Positions 1 through 6,269 are shown, counted from the first letter of the stretch. The stretch: DNA of 8,449 nt from an uncultured Verrucomicrobiales bacterium (GCA_937952875.1 CALFDI010000012.1:1-8449), one strand, 5' to 3'. A program made the numbers and translations. The notes: generated by a model not told the origin, from the letters alone.

Positions 1-321
1 CTTAAAGACGCACATGTTAGTGTCTCTGCTTTACGAACTGAAGTCGAAGCTCTCGTCTCGAAGGTTTCTGCTAAGCAAGAAAGCCTCGATGAAGCGATTT
101 CCGCAGTCGTCGAGAACTATAGCCCAGAACGAATCGACCCAATCGACCGCTGTGTGCTACGACTCGGACTGTATGAAATTCTCTTCTGTGACGACGTGCC
201 GAATCCAGTCGCGATCAATGAAGCTCTGGATATCGTAAAGCTCTACGGAACAACAGACTCACACCGATTCGTGAACGGCATCTTAGATAAGATCTCTAAG
301 CAGTCTGGTGAGAAAAAATAA
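1..321 (+). CDS. nusB: NusB transcription antitermination factor (3' part, cut by left window edge)
   Basis: The frame is open from base 1 and ends at TAA 319-321, giving the last 106 residues of a protein; the start lies outside the window. The C-terminal half carries the NusB signature: an 'RIDPIDRCVLRLGLYEI' helix, then 'VPNPVAINEALDIVKLYGT' and 'HRFVNGILDKI' at the end. NusB is a small all-helical RNA-binding protein. With NusE (ribosomal protein S10) it binds boxA and supports processive transcription of rRNA operons. A normal NusB is about 130-160 residues, so only about 30-50 are missing. The tail after the last helix is short and lysine-rich. Two tRNA-Leu genes follow 72 bases downstream on the same strand. 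The family call is firm; the position of the true start is unknown. Confidence 0.95.
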   Translation, partial: LKDAHVSVSALRTEVEALVSKVSAKQESLDEAISAVVENYSPERIDPIDRCVLRLGLYEILFCDDVPNPVAINEALDIVKLYGTTDSHRFVNGILDKISKQSGEKK

Positions 322-393
322 TCCTCAAAAAAGCAAAATTGTCTTTGCAAACAGAGCCTCACAGTGTTTTTCTCCGCCCGCTTCATCGATTAA

Positions 394-480
394 GCACTCG
401 TGGCGGAATTGGTAGACGCGCTAGATTCAGGTTCTAGTGGGGGCAACCCCGTGGAGGTTCGATTCCTCTCGAGTGCACCA
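394..480 (+). tRNA. tRNA-Leu (anticodon CAG), CCA end encoded
   Basis: A complete class II tRNA folds by eye. The acceptor stem is GCACTCG (394-400) with CGAGTGC (470-476), all seven pairs Watson-Crick. The D arm contains AATTGGTAGA. The anticodon stem is CTAGA/TCTAG with loop TTCAGGT, placing anticodon CAG at 428-430. A 15-base variable arm with a GGGG/CCCC helix is typical of tRNA-Leu. The T arm loop is TTCGATT. The discriminator is A477 and CCA is genomically encoded at 478-480. It reads CUG codons. Confidence 0.97.
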
Positions 481-507
481 TCGAAGATAGCTACATAAAG
501 AAAAAAC

Positions 508-591
508 GCGGGCGTGGCGGAATTGGTAGACGCGCCAGATTTAGGTTCTGGTGGGAGTAATCCCGTGAAGGTTCGATTCCTTTCGCCCGTA
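508..591 (+). tRNA. tRNA-Leu (anticodon UAG), CCA end not encoded
   Basis: A second class II leucine tRNA begins 27 bases after the first. The acceptor stem is GCGGGCG (508-514) with CGCCCGT (584-590), which includes one terminal G-T pair. The D arm is identical to that of the upstream copy. The anticodon stem is CCAGA/TCTGG with loop TTTAGGT, so the anticodon is TAG at 542-544, reading CUA and, by wobble, other CUN codons. The variable arm is again 15 bases, and the T loop is TTCGATT. Discriminator A591 is followed directly by TTTTC, so CCA must be added by the nucleotidyltransferase. The T-rich run at 592-604 could help end the transcript, but no separate hairpin precedes it. Confidence 0.96.
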
Positions 592-654
592 TTTTCTTTT
601 TCTTGATTCTCTCACTCAGTCATAGAGATCATTTTCATTAACGGGGAATCCATA

Positions 655-756
655 ATGGATAAATCCTCAATCAGCTCATGGTCAAAAGGTGACCGTAGCA
701 GAACCTCGACAAGACCTATTAAACGAGTATCCTCTCAAGCGTGGAAGATATCTTGA
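655..756 (+). CDS. Possible 33-residue leader peptide overlapping the Fur-family gene start
   Basis: An ATG at 655 is preceded by GGGGAA (643-648) at six-base spacing, one of the few Shine-Dalgarno-like sequences I see before any start here. The frame runs 33 codons to TGA 754-756 and so overlaps the first 16 bases of the GTG-initiated regulator gene in another frame. The peptide is rich in Ser (10), Arg (4) and Lys (4), with two Trp, and matches no family I know. Termination just inside the regulator gene would fit translational coupling, since that gene has no clear ribosome site of its own. It may equally be a chance frame in the promoter region. Confidence 0.25.
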   Translation: MDKSSISSWSKGDRSRTSTRPIKRVSSQAWKIS

Positions 757-1154
757 ACACATGCCGAGCTAAGAAATTGCGTATCACTAAAGCGCTCACT
801 GCCATCGTTGGTGTCCTGATGGAACAGAAGCTTCCTGTCTCACTCGCAGATCTTGAGTCTCATCCTGACCTTCGTAAGATCTGTGATCGGACAACGATCT
901 TTCGCACTCTTCATCGCCTAGAAGATATCGGCCTTTTGAGACGTTTGAATTTTTCTGAGCGCGGCGCGAAGTTCACGCTCAAGACAGGGCACGCACATAA
1001 TGAATACCTCATCTGTGAAGACTGCGGGACTGTTCAGGCATTAGATATCGCCTGCCCTGTCCATAAGCTCGAAGAAGAACTCGCAAAAGAAACAGGCTTT
1101 ACGAAGCTACATCATGAGCTGGAATTCTACGGAATCTGCGCAGAGTGTAAGTAA
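741..1154 (+). CDS. Fur-superfamily metal-responsive regulator (Fur/Zur-like)
   Basis: The 137-residue protein has the usual Fur length and layout. A winged-helix DNA-binding domain fills residues 1-80, with recognition helix 'RTTIFRTLHRLEDIGLL' (50-66), matching the family 'TVYRTL' pattern. A dimerisation and metal-binding domain follows. Two CxxC pairs, C92/C95 and C133/C136, form the expected structural zinc site. Of the regulatory-site residues, H86, E88 and H125 appear conserved. The positions that carry His in the E. coli Fur HHDH motif are N87 and Y89 here, so one of the two Fur metal sites looks lost. Which metal it senses cannot be read from this. The start is GTG 741 because an in-frame TAA lies at 720-722 and no ATG is available. 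No good ribosome site precedes it. It converges on hisD with a 6-base gap. Confidence 0.9.
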   Translation: MEDILNTCRAKKLRITKALTAIVGVLMEQKLPVSLADLESHPDLRKICDRTTIFRTLHRLEDIGLLRRLNFSERGAKFTLKTGHAHNEYLICEDCGTVQALDIACPVHKLEEELAKETGFTKLHHELEFYGICAECK

Positions 1155-1160
1155 CGGAAT

Positions 1161-2453
1161 TTACCCACGCTCGACACGAATCACTGTCGAATACCCGTGA
1201 GCGTCTAGGCCCTCCACTCTGGCAAATTCACTGACCGCAGGCACGGACTTTTCGACCGCAGCTCTATCGAGCTTTACGATGCTGGTCCGGCGTTGAAATT
1301 GATCTGCACGCAGACCTGAAAAAGACTTCGCAGACCCTCCTGTAGGCAGCGTGTGACTCGGTCCTGCTAGAAAATCTCCCACAGCAACGGGCGAATAATT
1401 TCCCACATAAATTGCACCCGATGTCTTCACCTTCGGAAGCCAATGATCTTCATCTTCCACGATGAGTGATAAGTGCTCTGGGGCAAAGTCATTACAGAGA
1501 TCAATCGCTTGATCGAGTGTCTCTGTAATCACAACGAAAGTCCCCTTTTCTAAGACTTCGCGGATCATCGCTCCTCGGGTAAGATTTGCAGCCTGTTGTT
1601 CGATCTCTATTTTCACCTTTTCTACTAGATCTGCAGAAGTTGTGAAAAAGCCTATAACCGAATCACCACCATGCTCTGCCTGAGCGAGCAAATCTGCAGC
1701 GATAAAGGCTGGATTCCCTGAATCATCTGAGACCACGAGAATTTCACTCGGCCCAGGAAGCAGATCAATGGACACCGCTCCTATGAGCTGACGTTTAGCC
1801 TCCACTACGAATGGATTCCCTGGCCCAAAGATTTTCTCTACAGGCCTAACAGATTCAGTCCCCAGAGCCATCATCGCAATCGCTTGAGCGCCGCCAACTT
1901 TCAAAATCTCTGACGCACCAGCTTGCACGAGCGCGTATAACAGTGCTGGATTCACCTTTAGATCTGCACCTACAGGAGTCGCTGCAACGATCTCAGGAAC
2001 TCCAGCTGCCTGAGCGAATGCCCCAGTCATGAGAGCCGTCGATACGAGAGGAGCCTTCCCTCCAGGAATATAAATCCCAACACGGTCGTATGGAGTGAAG
2101 CGCTCTCCGATCTCGGCACCCTGAGCATTTCTATCAGTCCAATTCTTCTTTAGTGAGTGGCGAGAATAGTCGTGAATGTTTGCACGAGTCGCCGCGATCG
2201 CCTTCTTCGTCTCATCGCTCACAGTGGCCTCAGCCTCAGCGATCTCTTCCGCAGTCACCCTCACTGTCTGAGCTGTTAGATCAGCTTTATCGAACTGTGA
2301 TGTATAACCAAAAACTGCAGCATCACCGCGCTCCTGAATATCTGCTATCATGGCAGACACGGTCTTAGCGACACTGCCTCCTGGCAGAGCACGACGATCG
2401 AGAGTCTGGATAAAGTCAGCGTAACCACTGTCAGAATAAGAAAAAATTTCCAT
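1161..2453 (-). CDS. hisD: Histidinol dehydrogenase
   Basis: The 430-residue protein has normal HisD length. HisD is a cytosolic zinc enzyme that oxidises L-histidinol to L-histidine in two NAD+-dependent steps, the last reactions of histidine biosynthesis. Visible signatures are 'GPGNPFVVEAK' (210-220), 'GPSEILVVSD' (234-243), 'NDFAPEHLSL' (321-330) and 'GPSHTLPTGGSAK' (364-376). The catalytic pair E326/H327 is present, as are the four zinc ligands expected from E. coli HisD, here Q258, H261, D360 and H419. All key residues are intact, so the enzyme should be active. It is the last gene of the leftward cluster, nine bases after the DUF420 stop, with no other his genes nearby. No convincing Shine-Dalgarno sequence precedes the ATG, and no terminator hairpin is visible in the 6-base gap to the convergent regulator. 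Confidence 0.97.
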   Translation of the reverse strand: MEIFSYSDSGYADFIQTLDRRALPGGSVAKTVSAMIADIQERGDAAVFGYTSQFDKADLTAQTVRVTAEEIAEAEATVSDETKKAIAATRANIHDYSRHSLKKNWTDRNAQGAEIGERFTPYDRVGIYIPGGKAPLVSTALMTGAFAQAAGVPEIVAATPVGADLKVNPALLYALVQAGASEILKVGGAQAIAMMALGTESVRPVEKIFGPGNPFVVEAKRQLIGAVSIDLLPGPSEILVVSDDSGNPAFIAADLLAQAEHGGDSVIGFFTTSADLVEKVKIEIEQQAANLTRGAMIREVLEKGTFVVITETLDQAIDLCNDFAPEHLSLIVEDEDHWLPKVKTSGAIYVGNYSPVAVGDFLAGPSHTLPTGGSAKSFSGLRADQFQRRTSIVKLDRAAVEKSVPAVSEFARVEGLDAHGYSTVIRVERG

Positions 2454-2462
2454 ACGAAAGAC

Positions 2463-3074
2463 TTAGTAATAGGGACGAAGCATGAAGTAGCAGATAGGCC
2501 CTGAGACGGCCACAAAATGCCAAATAGGAAACACCCTTCGCGCGAGCTTTTTATGAAGATCAAATTGATTCGTCCATGCCGCAATGAAGGTAAAAAGGAT
2601 AAACGGAAAACTCACTGCAGCGAGTATGATATGAGGAATGAGAATCGAGAGATAAAGGAATCGCCATGGACCGACAGCGTCTTTCTCGGCATCGCTAAGC
2701 CCCTTCACACCATCAGTCTCACCATAGATCGTCTCGGTCGTCGTGAAGTGATAGGTCACATATGAGAGCAGGAAAAGCACTGATAACCCCAGAGCTGTGA
2801 GCATCAGCTTCCGATGCTGCTCAGCCTTTCCCTTCTTAATAGCCACCACCGCGAGTATCAGCACGACAGCTGCAGTGGCATTAATAAGCGCATGGACCGG
2901 AGGAAGAAAACTGACGTCAAAGCCCTCAGGCACCGGAATCTTCACACGCCGCATGACCATGACGAGCCCCAAGACTGCGGCTGAGAGAATCCAGGCAGCT
3001 TTGCGAAGCTTAGCCGCTAGCTCGAGATCTTCTGGACGATCTCGATACAATTGAATTTCGATCTTTTGAGACAT
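2463..3074 (-). CDS. DUF420 (YozB-like) membrane protein, probable oxidase assembly factor
   Basis: This 203-residue integral membrane protein has about five hydrophobic segments, at residues 26-41, 58-79, 90-110, 139-166 and 181-199. The pattern of conserved residues fits DUF420: 'LPPVHALINATAAVVL' (57-72), then 'HRKLMLTALGLSVLFLLSY' (87-105), 'HIILAAVSFP' (147-156), and a C-terminal 'HKKLARRVFPIW' (174-185). Histidines at 61, 87, 109, 147, 174 and 186 sit near membrane edges and could bind haem or metal; that is inference. DUF420 genes commonly sit beside cytochrome oxidase and Sco genes, and the family includes a factor implicated in haem-copper oxidase maturation. Here it lies between the Sco gene (nine bases upstream) and hisD (nine bases downstream). 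The biochemical role is unproven. Confidence 0.88.
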   Translation of the reverse strand: MSQKIEIQLYRDRPEDLELAAKLRKAAWILSAAVLGLVMVMRRVKIPVPEGFDVSFLPPVHALINATAAVVLILAVVAIKKGKAEQHRKLMLTALGLSVLFLLSYVTYHFTTTETIYGETDGVKGLSDAEKDAVGPWRFLYLSILIPHIILAAVSFPFILFTFIAAWTNQFDLHKKLARRVFPIWHFVAVSGPICYFMLRPYY

Positions 3075-3083
3075 GGCCTAAAC

Positions 3084-3773
3084 TTATTGTTCCAGAAAGG
3101 TTCGGATTTTTTTGTTCATCGCGTTGACATTCTCTTTGTATTGGCCGGGTTTTTTTTCCTCTAACCCGAAGAGTTCATACTTCCCTCTCATCTGAAGATC
3201 ACGATCAAAGACTGCGAGCATCAAGTCGTGCGCAAATTCTCCGAATTGAGCGATCTGCGCAGGATCCGTTCTTCGCTTCACTTTCGGATACTTTATCTGT
3301 GACACCATGTAGGGCATGAGCGTCTCAGACTCTCCTGTTAAAAATAACCACCTAGAACTATCTGCACCTAACACATCAGCGTAGCCCTTTAGCCTCTCTA
3401 TATTATCGCGCTCAGGATCGACAGTGATACAGACGAGACGAAAATCAGGCTCATTCTTATAACGATCAACGAGCCTTTTTAACTCTGTGAGATTACGCTG
3501 AGCACACTGCGGGCAAGCCGCAAAGAATTGGACAAACACCCATACTTTTCCCTTTAAGTCCAAGATGTCCATTTCCTTACCATCTTGAGTAATCACCTTC
3601 TGCCCTTCTGTGAGCTGGGTTATGACAGGCGCTGAAGTATCTTTACCGACATTCGCGACTAGCTCGTGATTCGCACGCATACCACCACGAGTGAAGGCCA
3701 CCATCGCTATGATACCGGCACAGATAATGGCGACACCTGTATAAATCGCCGCGATTTTTGCTTTATCACTCAT
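3084..3773 (-). CDS. Sco1/SenC-family thioredoxin-fold protein with a CxxC motif
   Basis: This 229-residue protein is anchored by one N-terminal transmembrane helix (about 7-27), with the rest predicted outside the cytoplasmic membrane. The thioredoxin fold is marked by 'LKGKVWVFVQFFAACPQC' (73-90) and by the Sco-typical stretch 'ITVDPERDNIERLKGYADVL' (116-135), followed by 'WLFLTG' (142-147). Sco proteins deliver copper to, or reduce, the CuA centre of cytochrome c oxidase using two Cys and one His. H182 in 'FAHDLMLAVFDRD' is in the expected place. The cysteines here are C87 and C90, spaced CxxC instead of the usual CxxxC of Sco, which resembles a thioredoxin-type redox motif. The ATG directly abuts the TAA of the upstream Sco-like gene (TAAATG), which implies translational coupling. 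Confidence 0.9.
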   Translation of the reverse strand: MSDKAKIAAIYTGVAIICAGIIAMVAFTRGGMRANHELVANVGKDTSAPVITQLTEGQKVITQDGKEMDILDLKGKVWVFVQFFAACPQCAQRNLTELKRLVDRYKNEPDFRLVCITVDPERDNIERLKGYADVLGADSSRWLFLTGESETLMPYMVSQIKYPKVKRRTDPAQIAQFGEFAHDLMLAVFDRDLQMRGKYELFGLEEKKPGQYKENVNAMNKKIRTFLEQ

Positions 3774-4481
3774 TTATTGATCGTTGGTCAGGAGGTAATC
3801 GATTGTTTTCTGCAGACGCTCTAGCATGAGCTTCGGATACTCAGGATCTTTCCCCTTCGCTTCCTGATGCTTTGCGTTCTCTACGGCTGCTCGGTCGAAA
3901 TCAAAATGCCCTCGTATATGCCTTTGTCTATCCACAATTACCACTGAGGTATCGAAATTCCACGAACCGTCTTTTTCATGCGGGAAAATGCCGTATCGAA
4001 GCTCATTTTTCATAAACTTCCGCAGCTTCTCCCCCTCAGCACCTACCAGCCACCACTGTGGTAACGCGAGTTCATTTCCCTGCGCGAAGGCTTGCATTTT
4101 CTCTACAGAATCTGTCTCAGGATTCACTGCAAGAAGGAGAAATACCACATCTTTAGTGTCCACGAATGACGACGCCATTTTAACCATCGCTTCACGGCTC
4201 GCACGACCTGTCTCTGGCTGGCCTGAGACAAATGGAGTGGCCAACCAGACCTTTCCCTCTAGCTGATTGAGCCCCACAGCCTCCCGATCATGGCGCACCA
4301 TTTGGAAGTTTTTTTGGAGCCGCTTTTTGTATTCAGGGCGGAATTCTGATTGCTGCCTCTCTAATAGACGAATGTAGGCTTTCGTAACGAATATACCGCC
4401 TAACATTAAGCCGATCAGGCAGACAACCGTGATAAAGATCGCTTTTGAATTTCGCTCGGCGGGGACCAGTGGCTCTTGCAT
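3774..4481 (-). CDS. Degenerate Sco-like membrane-anchored protein without copper ligands
   Basis: This 235-residue protein has one transmembrane helix (about 13-33) and a soluble domain whose layout follows that of the next gene. 'LEGKVWLATPFVSGQPETG' (74-92) replaces the Sco 'LKGKVW..FF..CPxxC' stretch, and 'LLLAVNPETDSVEKMQAFAQ' (115-134) matches the 'VDPERDNIERLKGYA' region. 'WWLVGAEGEKLRKFM' (143-157) follows. Where Sco has its cysteines this protein has S-G-Q-P-E-T-G. The Sco histidine position reads 'FDTSVVIVD' (176-184). The only cysteine, C21, lies in the membrane helix. It therefore probably cannot bind copper or do thiol chemistry the Sco way and may act as a partner or scaffold. 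It starts 40 bases after ctaB and its stop directly abuts the next start. The fold assignment is my alignment by eye. Confidence 0.78.
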   Translation of the reverse strand: MQEPLVPAERNSKAIFITVVCLIGLMLGGIFVTKAYIRLLERQQSEFRPEYKKRLQKNFQMVRHDREAVGLNQLEGKVWLATPFVSGQPETGRASREAMVKMASSFVDTKDVVFLLLAVNPETDSVEKMQAFAQGNELALPQWWLVGAEGEKLRKFMKNELRYGIFPHEKDGSWNFDTSVVIVDRQRHIRGHFDFDRAAVENAKHQEAKGKDPEYPKLMLERLQKTIDYLLTNDQ

Positions 4482-4521
4482 GGGATAAATGCCCGACTCT
4501 CTTCAGCTAGGCGGCGCCACA

Positions 4522-5484
4522 CTAGAGCTGCTTCCATGAGAGTGCAAGTAAACCCAGCACCACAGGCAGGTAAATCAACGTCGAGAAGAACAGACGTCTC
4601 GCTGTCGTCCTCTCACCGCTCACGCGGAATGCCAGAGATAACCACGCCGTCACTAACCCTGCTGCGCACACTATTCCAGCAGCCCACCAAGGAACATGAC
4701 CACTAAAGCCTGGCCAAAGACCAACTGCCGCTAGCACCAGAGAAAAGAAAAACGCGATCCACGCTGTCCTCTGCCCACTCACATCACCGTTCGCCCACAT
4801 TTTATATCCAGCCTCTTCATATTCCTCACGGCACAGCCAATTAATCGCAACGAAATGCGGAAGCTGCCAGAAAAACAAGAGCGCGAATAAAATCCATGAC
4901 CCGAGATCAAACACATCTCCCCCCGCTCCAGCCCAACCGATCATTGGAGGAATCGCACCAGGAATAGCGCCCACCAGAGTATTGAGCGAGCTCCAACGCT
5001 TCATCGGCGTATAGATGAACACGTATATTCCTAAGGTAATCGCCGCTGCATAAGCCGCCTGCTCATTGACCTTAGCAGCGAGGTGAATAATACCGAAGGC
5101 TGATAGTCCCCACCCAATCGCAAAGCCCATCTGCGTGCTCATGCGCCGAGACGGCAGAGGGCGATCTGCCGTCCTCTTCATCTGACTATCCTCCTCCACC
5201 TCCATGAGCTGATTGAAAGCCGCCGAGCCAAAGGCGGCACACGCCGTGCCTATGAGAGTATGCACAAGAAGCCAAACATGATCCCCTGACCAGCCAGCCC
5301 CCAGCGACTTCGTTGCTAAAACGAAGCCAAACAAGGTCGTAATCAGCACAAAAATATTCAAGCGCACCTTCGTCAACACCGCTAAGTCACTACGAAATGA
5401 CGGACGTTTGCTCGTAGGCTTAGCCTCTGAGTCACTTACCTCATCCATCACCTCTACAGGCTCTGTCTCTTTAGAATCGCTCAT
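4522..5484 (-). CDS. ctaB: Protohaem IX farnesyltransferase (haem O synthase)
   Basis: This polytopic UbiA-family prenyltransferase of 320 residues adds a farnesyl group to haem B to make haem O for haem-copper oxidases. The first substrate-binding motif is N91-x3-E95-x3-D99 followed by 'QMKRTADRPLPSRRMS' (101-116). It has Glu where many homologues have the first Asp. 'YTPMKRWSSLNTLVGAIPGA' (158-177) and 'FWQLPHFVAINWLCREEY' (205-222) are family hallmarks. About nine hydrophobic segments follow a hydrophilic, acidic N-terminal extension of about 30 residues. M13 is a possible alternative start that would trim the extension. It is the first gene of the leftward cluster, followed by the Sco pair and DUF420, consistent with oxidase assembly. 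No strong ribosome site or promoter is evident in the 100 bases upstream. Confidence 0.96.
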   Translation of the reverse strand: MSDSKETEPVEVMDEVSDSEAKPTSKRPSFRSDLAVLTKVRLNIFVLITTLFGFVLATKSLGAGWSGDHVWLLVHTLIGTACAAFGSAAFNQLMEVEEDSQMKRTADRPLPSRRMSTQMGFAIGWGLSAFGIIHLAAKVNEQAAYAAAITLGIYVFIYTPMKRWSSLNTLVGAIPGAIPPMIGWAGAGGDVFDLGSWILFALLFFWQLPHFVAINWLCREEYEEAGYKMWANGDVSGQRTAWIAFFFSLVLAAVGLWPGFSGHVPWWAAGIVCAAGLVTAWLSLAFRVSGERTTARRLFFSTLIYLPVVLGLLALSWKQL

Positions 5485-5664
5485 CTAATATGAGAAGAGA
5501 GATACACCCTTTTTCACTAGATGCACGTCTATTGAGATCAGAATCAGCGAGTCTAAGAAATGTGAGTTCCAGAAGAGGTCAAAGCTTACGCACTACCGTC
5601 GAATACTGAGCCTCATCATTCTCAAAAAATGTCAGACGACCACAAGAAACAGGCCAAAGGCCTC
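5485..5664. other. Intergenic stretch upstream of ctaB, no intact gene
   Basis: This segment should hold the promoter of the leftward operon, but I cannot place a convincing -35/-10 pair. Between 5579 and 5664 a leftward frame continues out of the transposase relic for about 28 codons, including 'GRLTFFENDEAQYSTVVRKL' at its end before a stop. Its sequence no longer resembles the transposase, so it may be what remains of a host gene end or a deletion junction. I could not recognise it. Confidence 0.5.
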
Positions 5665-6080
5665 GACTACTACCTTCTCCTGTCATTCGAAAGGGCATGA
5701 CGATGCGATCTAAAGTCCGCGCACTGTAACCCAGTGATACCGTTGCGAGTGCTCTTGAAGAGTCCGCCACTATGTTTTTGGTAGCTCTTCAACCAGTCTG
5801 ACAAAGTGGCTTAAAGTCGCACTCCGAAAGGTTGCTCGCTGAGTCTTCAGATCGCGATGCTGACATCGATTTCGGAGGCTCCGTAGGTGGGCTTTGACCC
5901 GCGTTTTTTCGCATACCTTCCTAAACTCACCTTACCGTTGAGGGCCTTGATCGTATGCTTGCGCTCTTAACCAAAGACATCGTTGACCTCATCGGTCATC
6001 GCACTTTTCCCACTGCACTTCCTACTTGGGCATCGCGCTCGACAACTTTCTAAATACTCTTCCTTACTTTGGTAACTCAT
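5665..6080 (-). pseudogene. Decayed N-terminal fragment of an integrase-like (rve-type) transposase
   Basis: Reading leftward from ATG 6080 one frame gives a protein-like sequence broken by three stops: TAA at codon 38 (5969-5967), TGA at codon 78 (5849-5847) and TAA at codon 90 (5813-5811). Between them lie 'GKSAMTDEVNDVFG', 'RKHTIKALNGKVSLGRYAKK', 'RGSKPTYG', 'RLSEQPFGVRL' and 'WLKSYQKHSG'. Near 5770 the similarity jumps to another frame and continues with 'YSARTLDRIVMPFRM', ending about 5670. I recognise this order as the N-terminal DNA-binding part of integrase-core transposases found in Verrucomicrobiota and Planctomycetota. The TGA sits where the family has Trp, and the second TAA where it usually has Lys. 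The DDE catalytic core is absent. The broken frame with preserved protein-like blocks argues for an old, inactive insertion. The family call is from memory and needs a database comparison. Confidence 0.75.
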
Positions 6081-6269
6081 GATCCCAGATAACGTTTTCA
6101 TCCGGGGGGCATTCTTTCTGGCGCAACGACCATCACCATGATCTTTTTCAAGATCTCTTCGGTGTCATTCTACTTGGCGCAATGAGCACTAAGAACTTAT
6201 ATGCAAAAAATCATTGCGACACTGCAAGCATACAGAGTGGAGAATTACGAAAAATGTAGATACTCTGAC
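6081..6269. other. Gap between transposase relic and protease gene, possible element end
   Basis: No gene is visible. A perfect hairpin occurs at 6140-6155: GATCTT and AAGATC with a four-base loop, reading GAAA on the minus strand. The octamer TGGCGCAA occurs twice in direct orientation, at 6119-6126 and 6175-6182. Either could belong to the end of the decayed element, but I could not match a terminal inverted repeat on the other side. The leftward protease transcript must end here, yet only a weak 4-pair hairpin (TTGC/GCAA, around 6212-6225) before a short T run on the minus strand is seen. Confidence 0.4.

Noticed and set aside
14..238. 74-codon frame overlapping nusB on the + strand
   Set aside because: It is out of frame with the clearly conserved NusB protein and shows no family similarity.
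333..348. GCAAA/TTTGC hairpin after nusB as a rho-independent terminator
   Set aside because: The stem has five AT-rich pairs and the adjacent homopolymer lies on the wrong side for nusB; it would only work leftward, where no gene needs it.
2153..2368. Open frame on the + strand opposite hisD
   Set aside because: It lies antisense to the conserved N-terminal part of HisD and its protein has no recognisable features.
3788..3797. TCAGGAGGTA, a perfect Shine-Dalgarno-like string on the + strand
   Set aside because: It lies inside the leftward Sco-like gene and no sensible + strand frame starts after it.
5579..5770. 63-codon leftward open frame with a GTG start as an independent gene
   Set aside because: Its first half aligns with the frame-shifted continuation of the transposase relic, so it is a pseudogene fragment and not a separate small gene.
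6119..6182. Two direct copies of TGGCGCAA as a target-site duplication
   Set aside because: Both copies are on the same side of the transposase relic, 56 bases apart, so they do not flank it.
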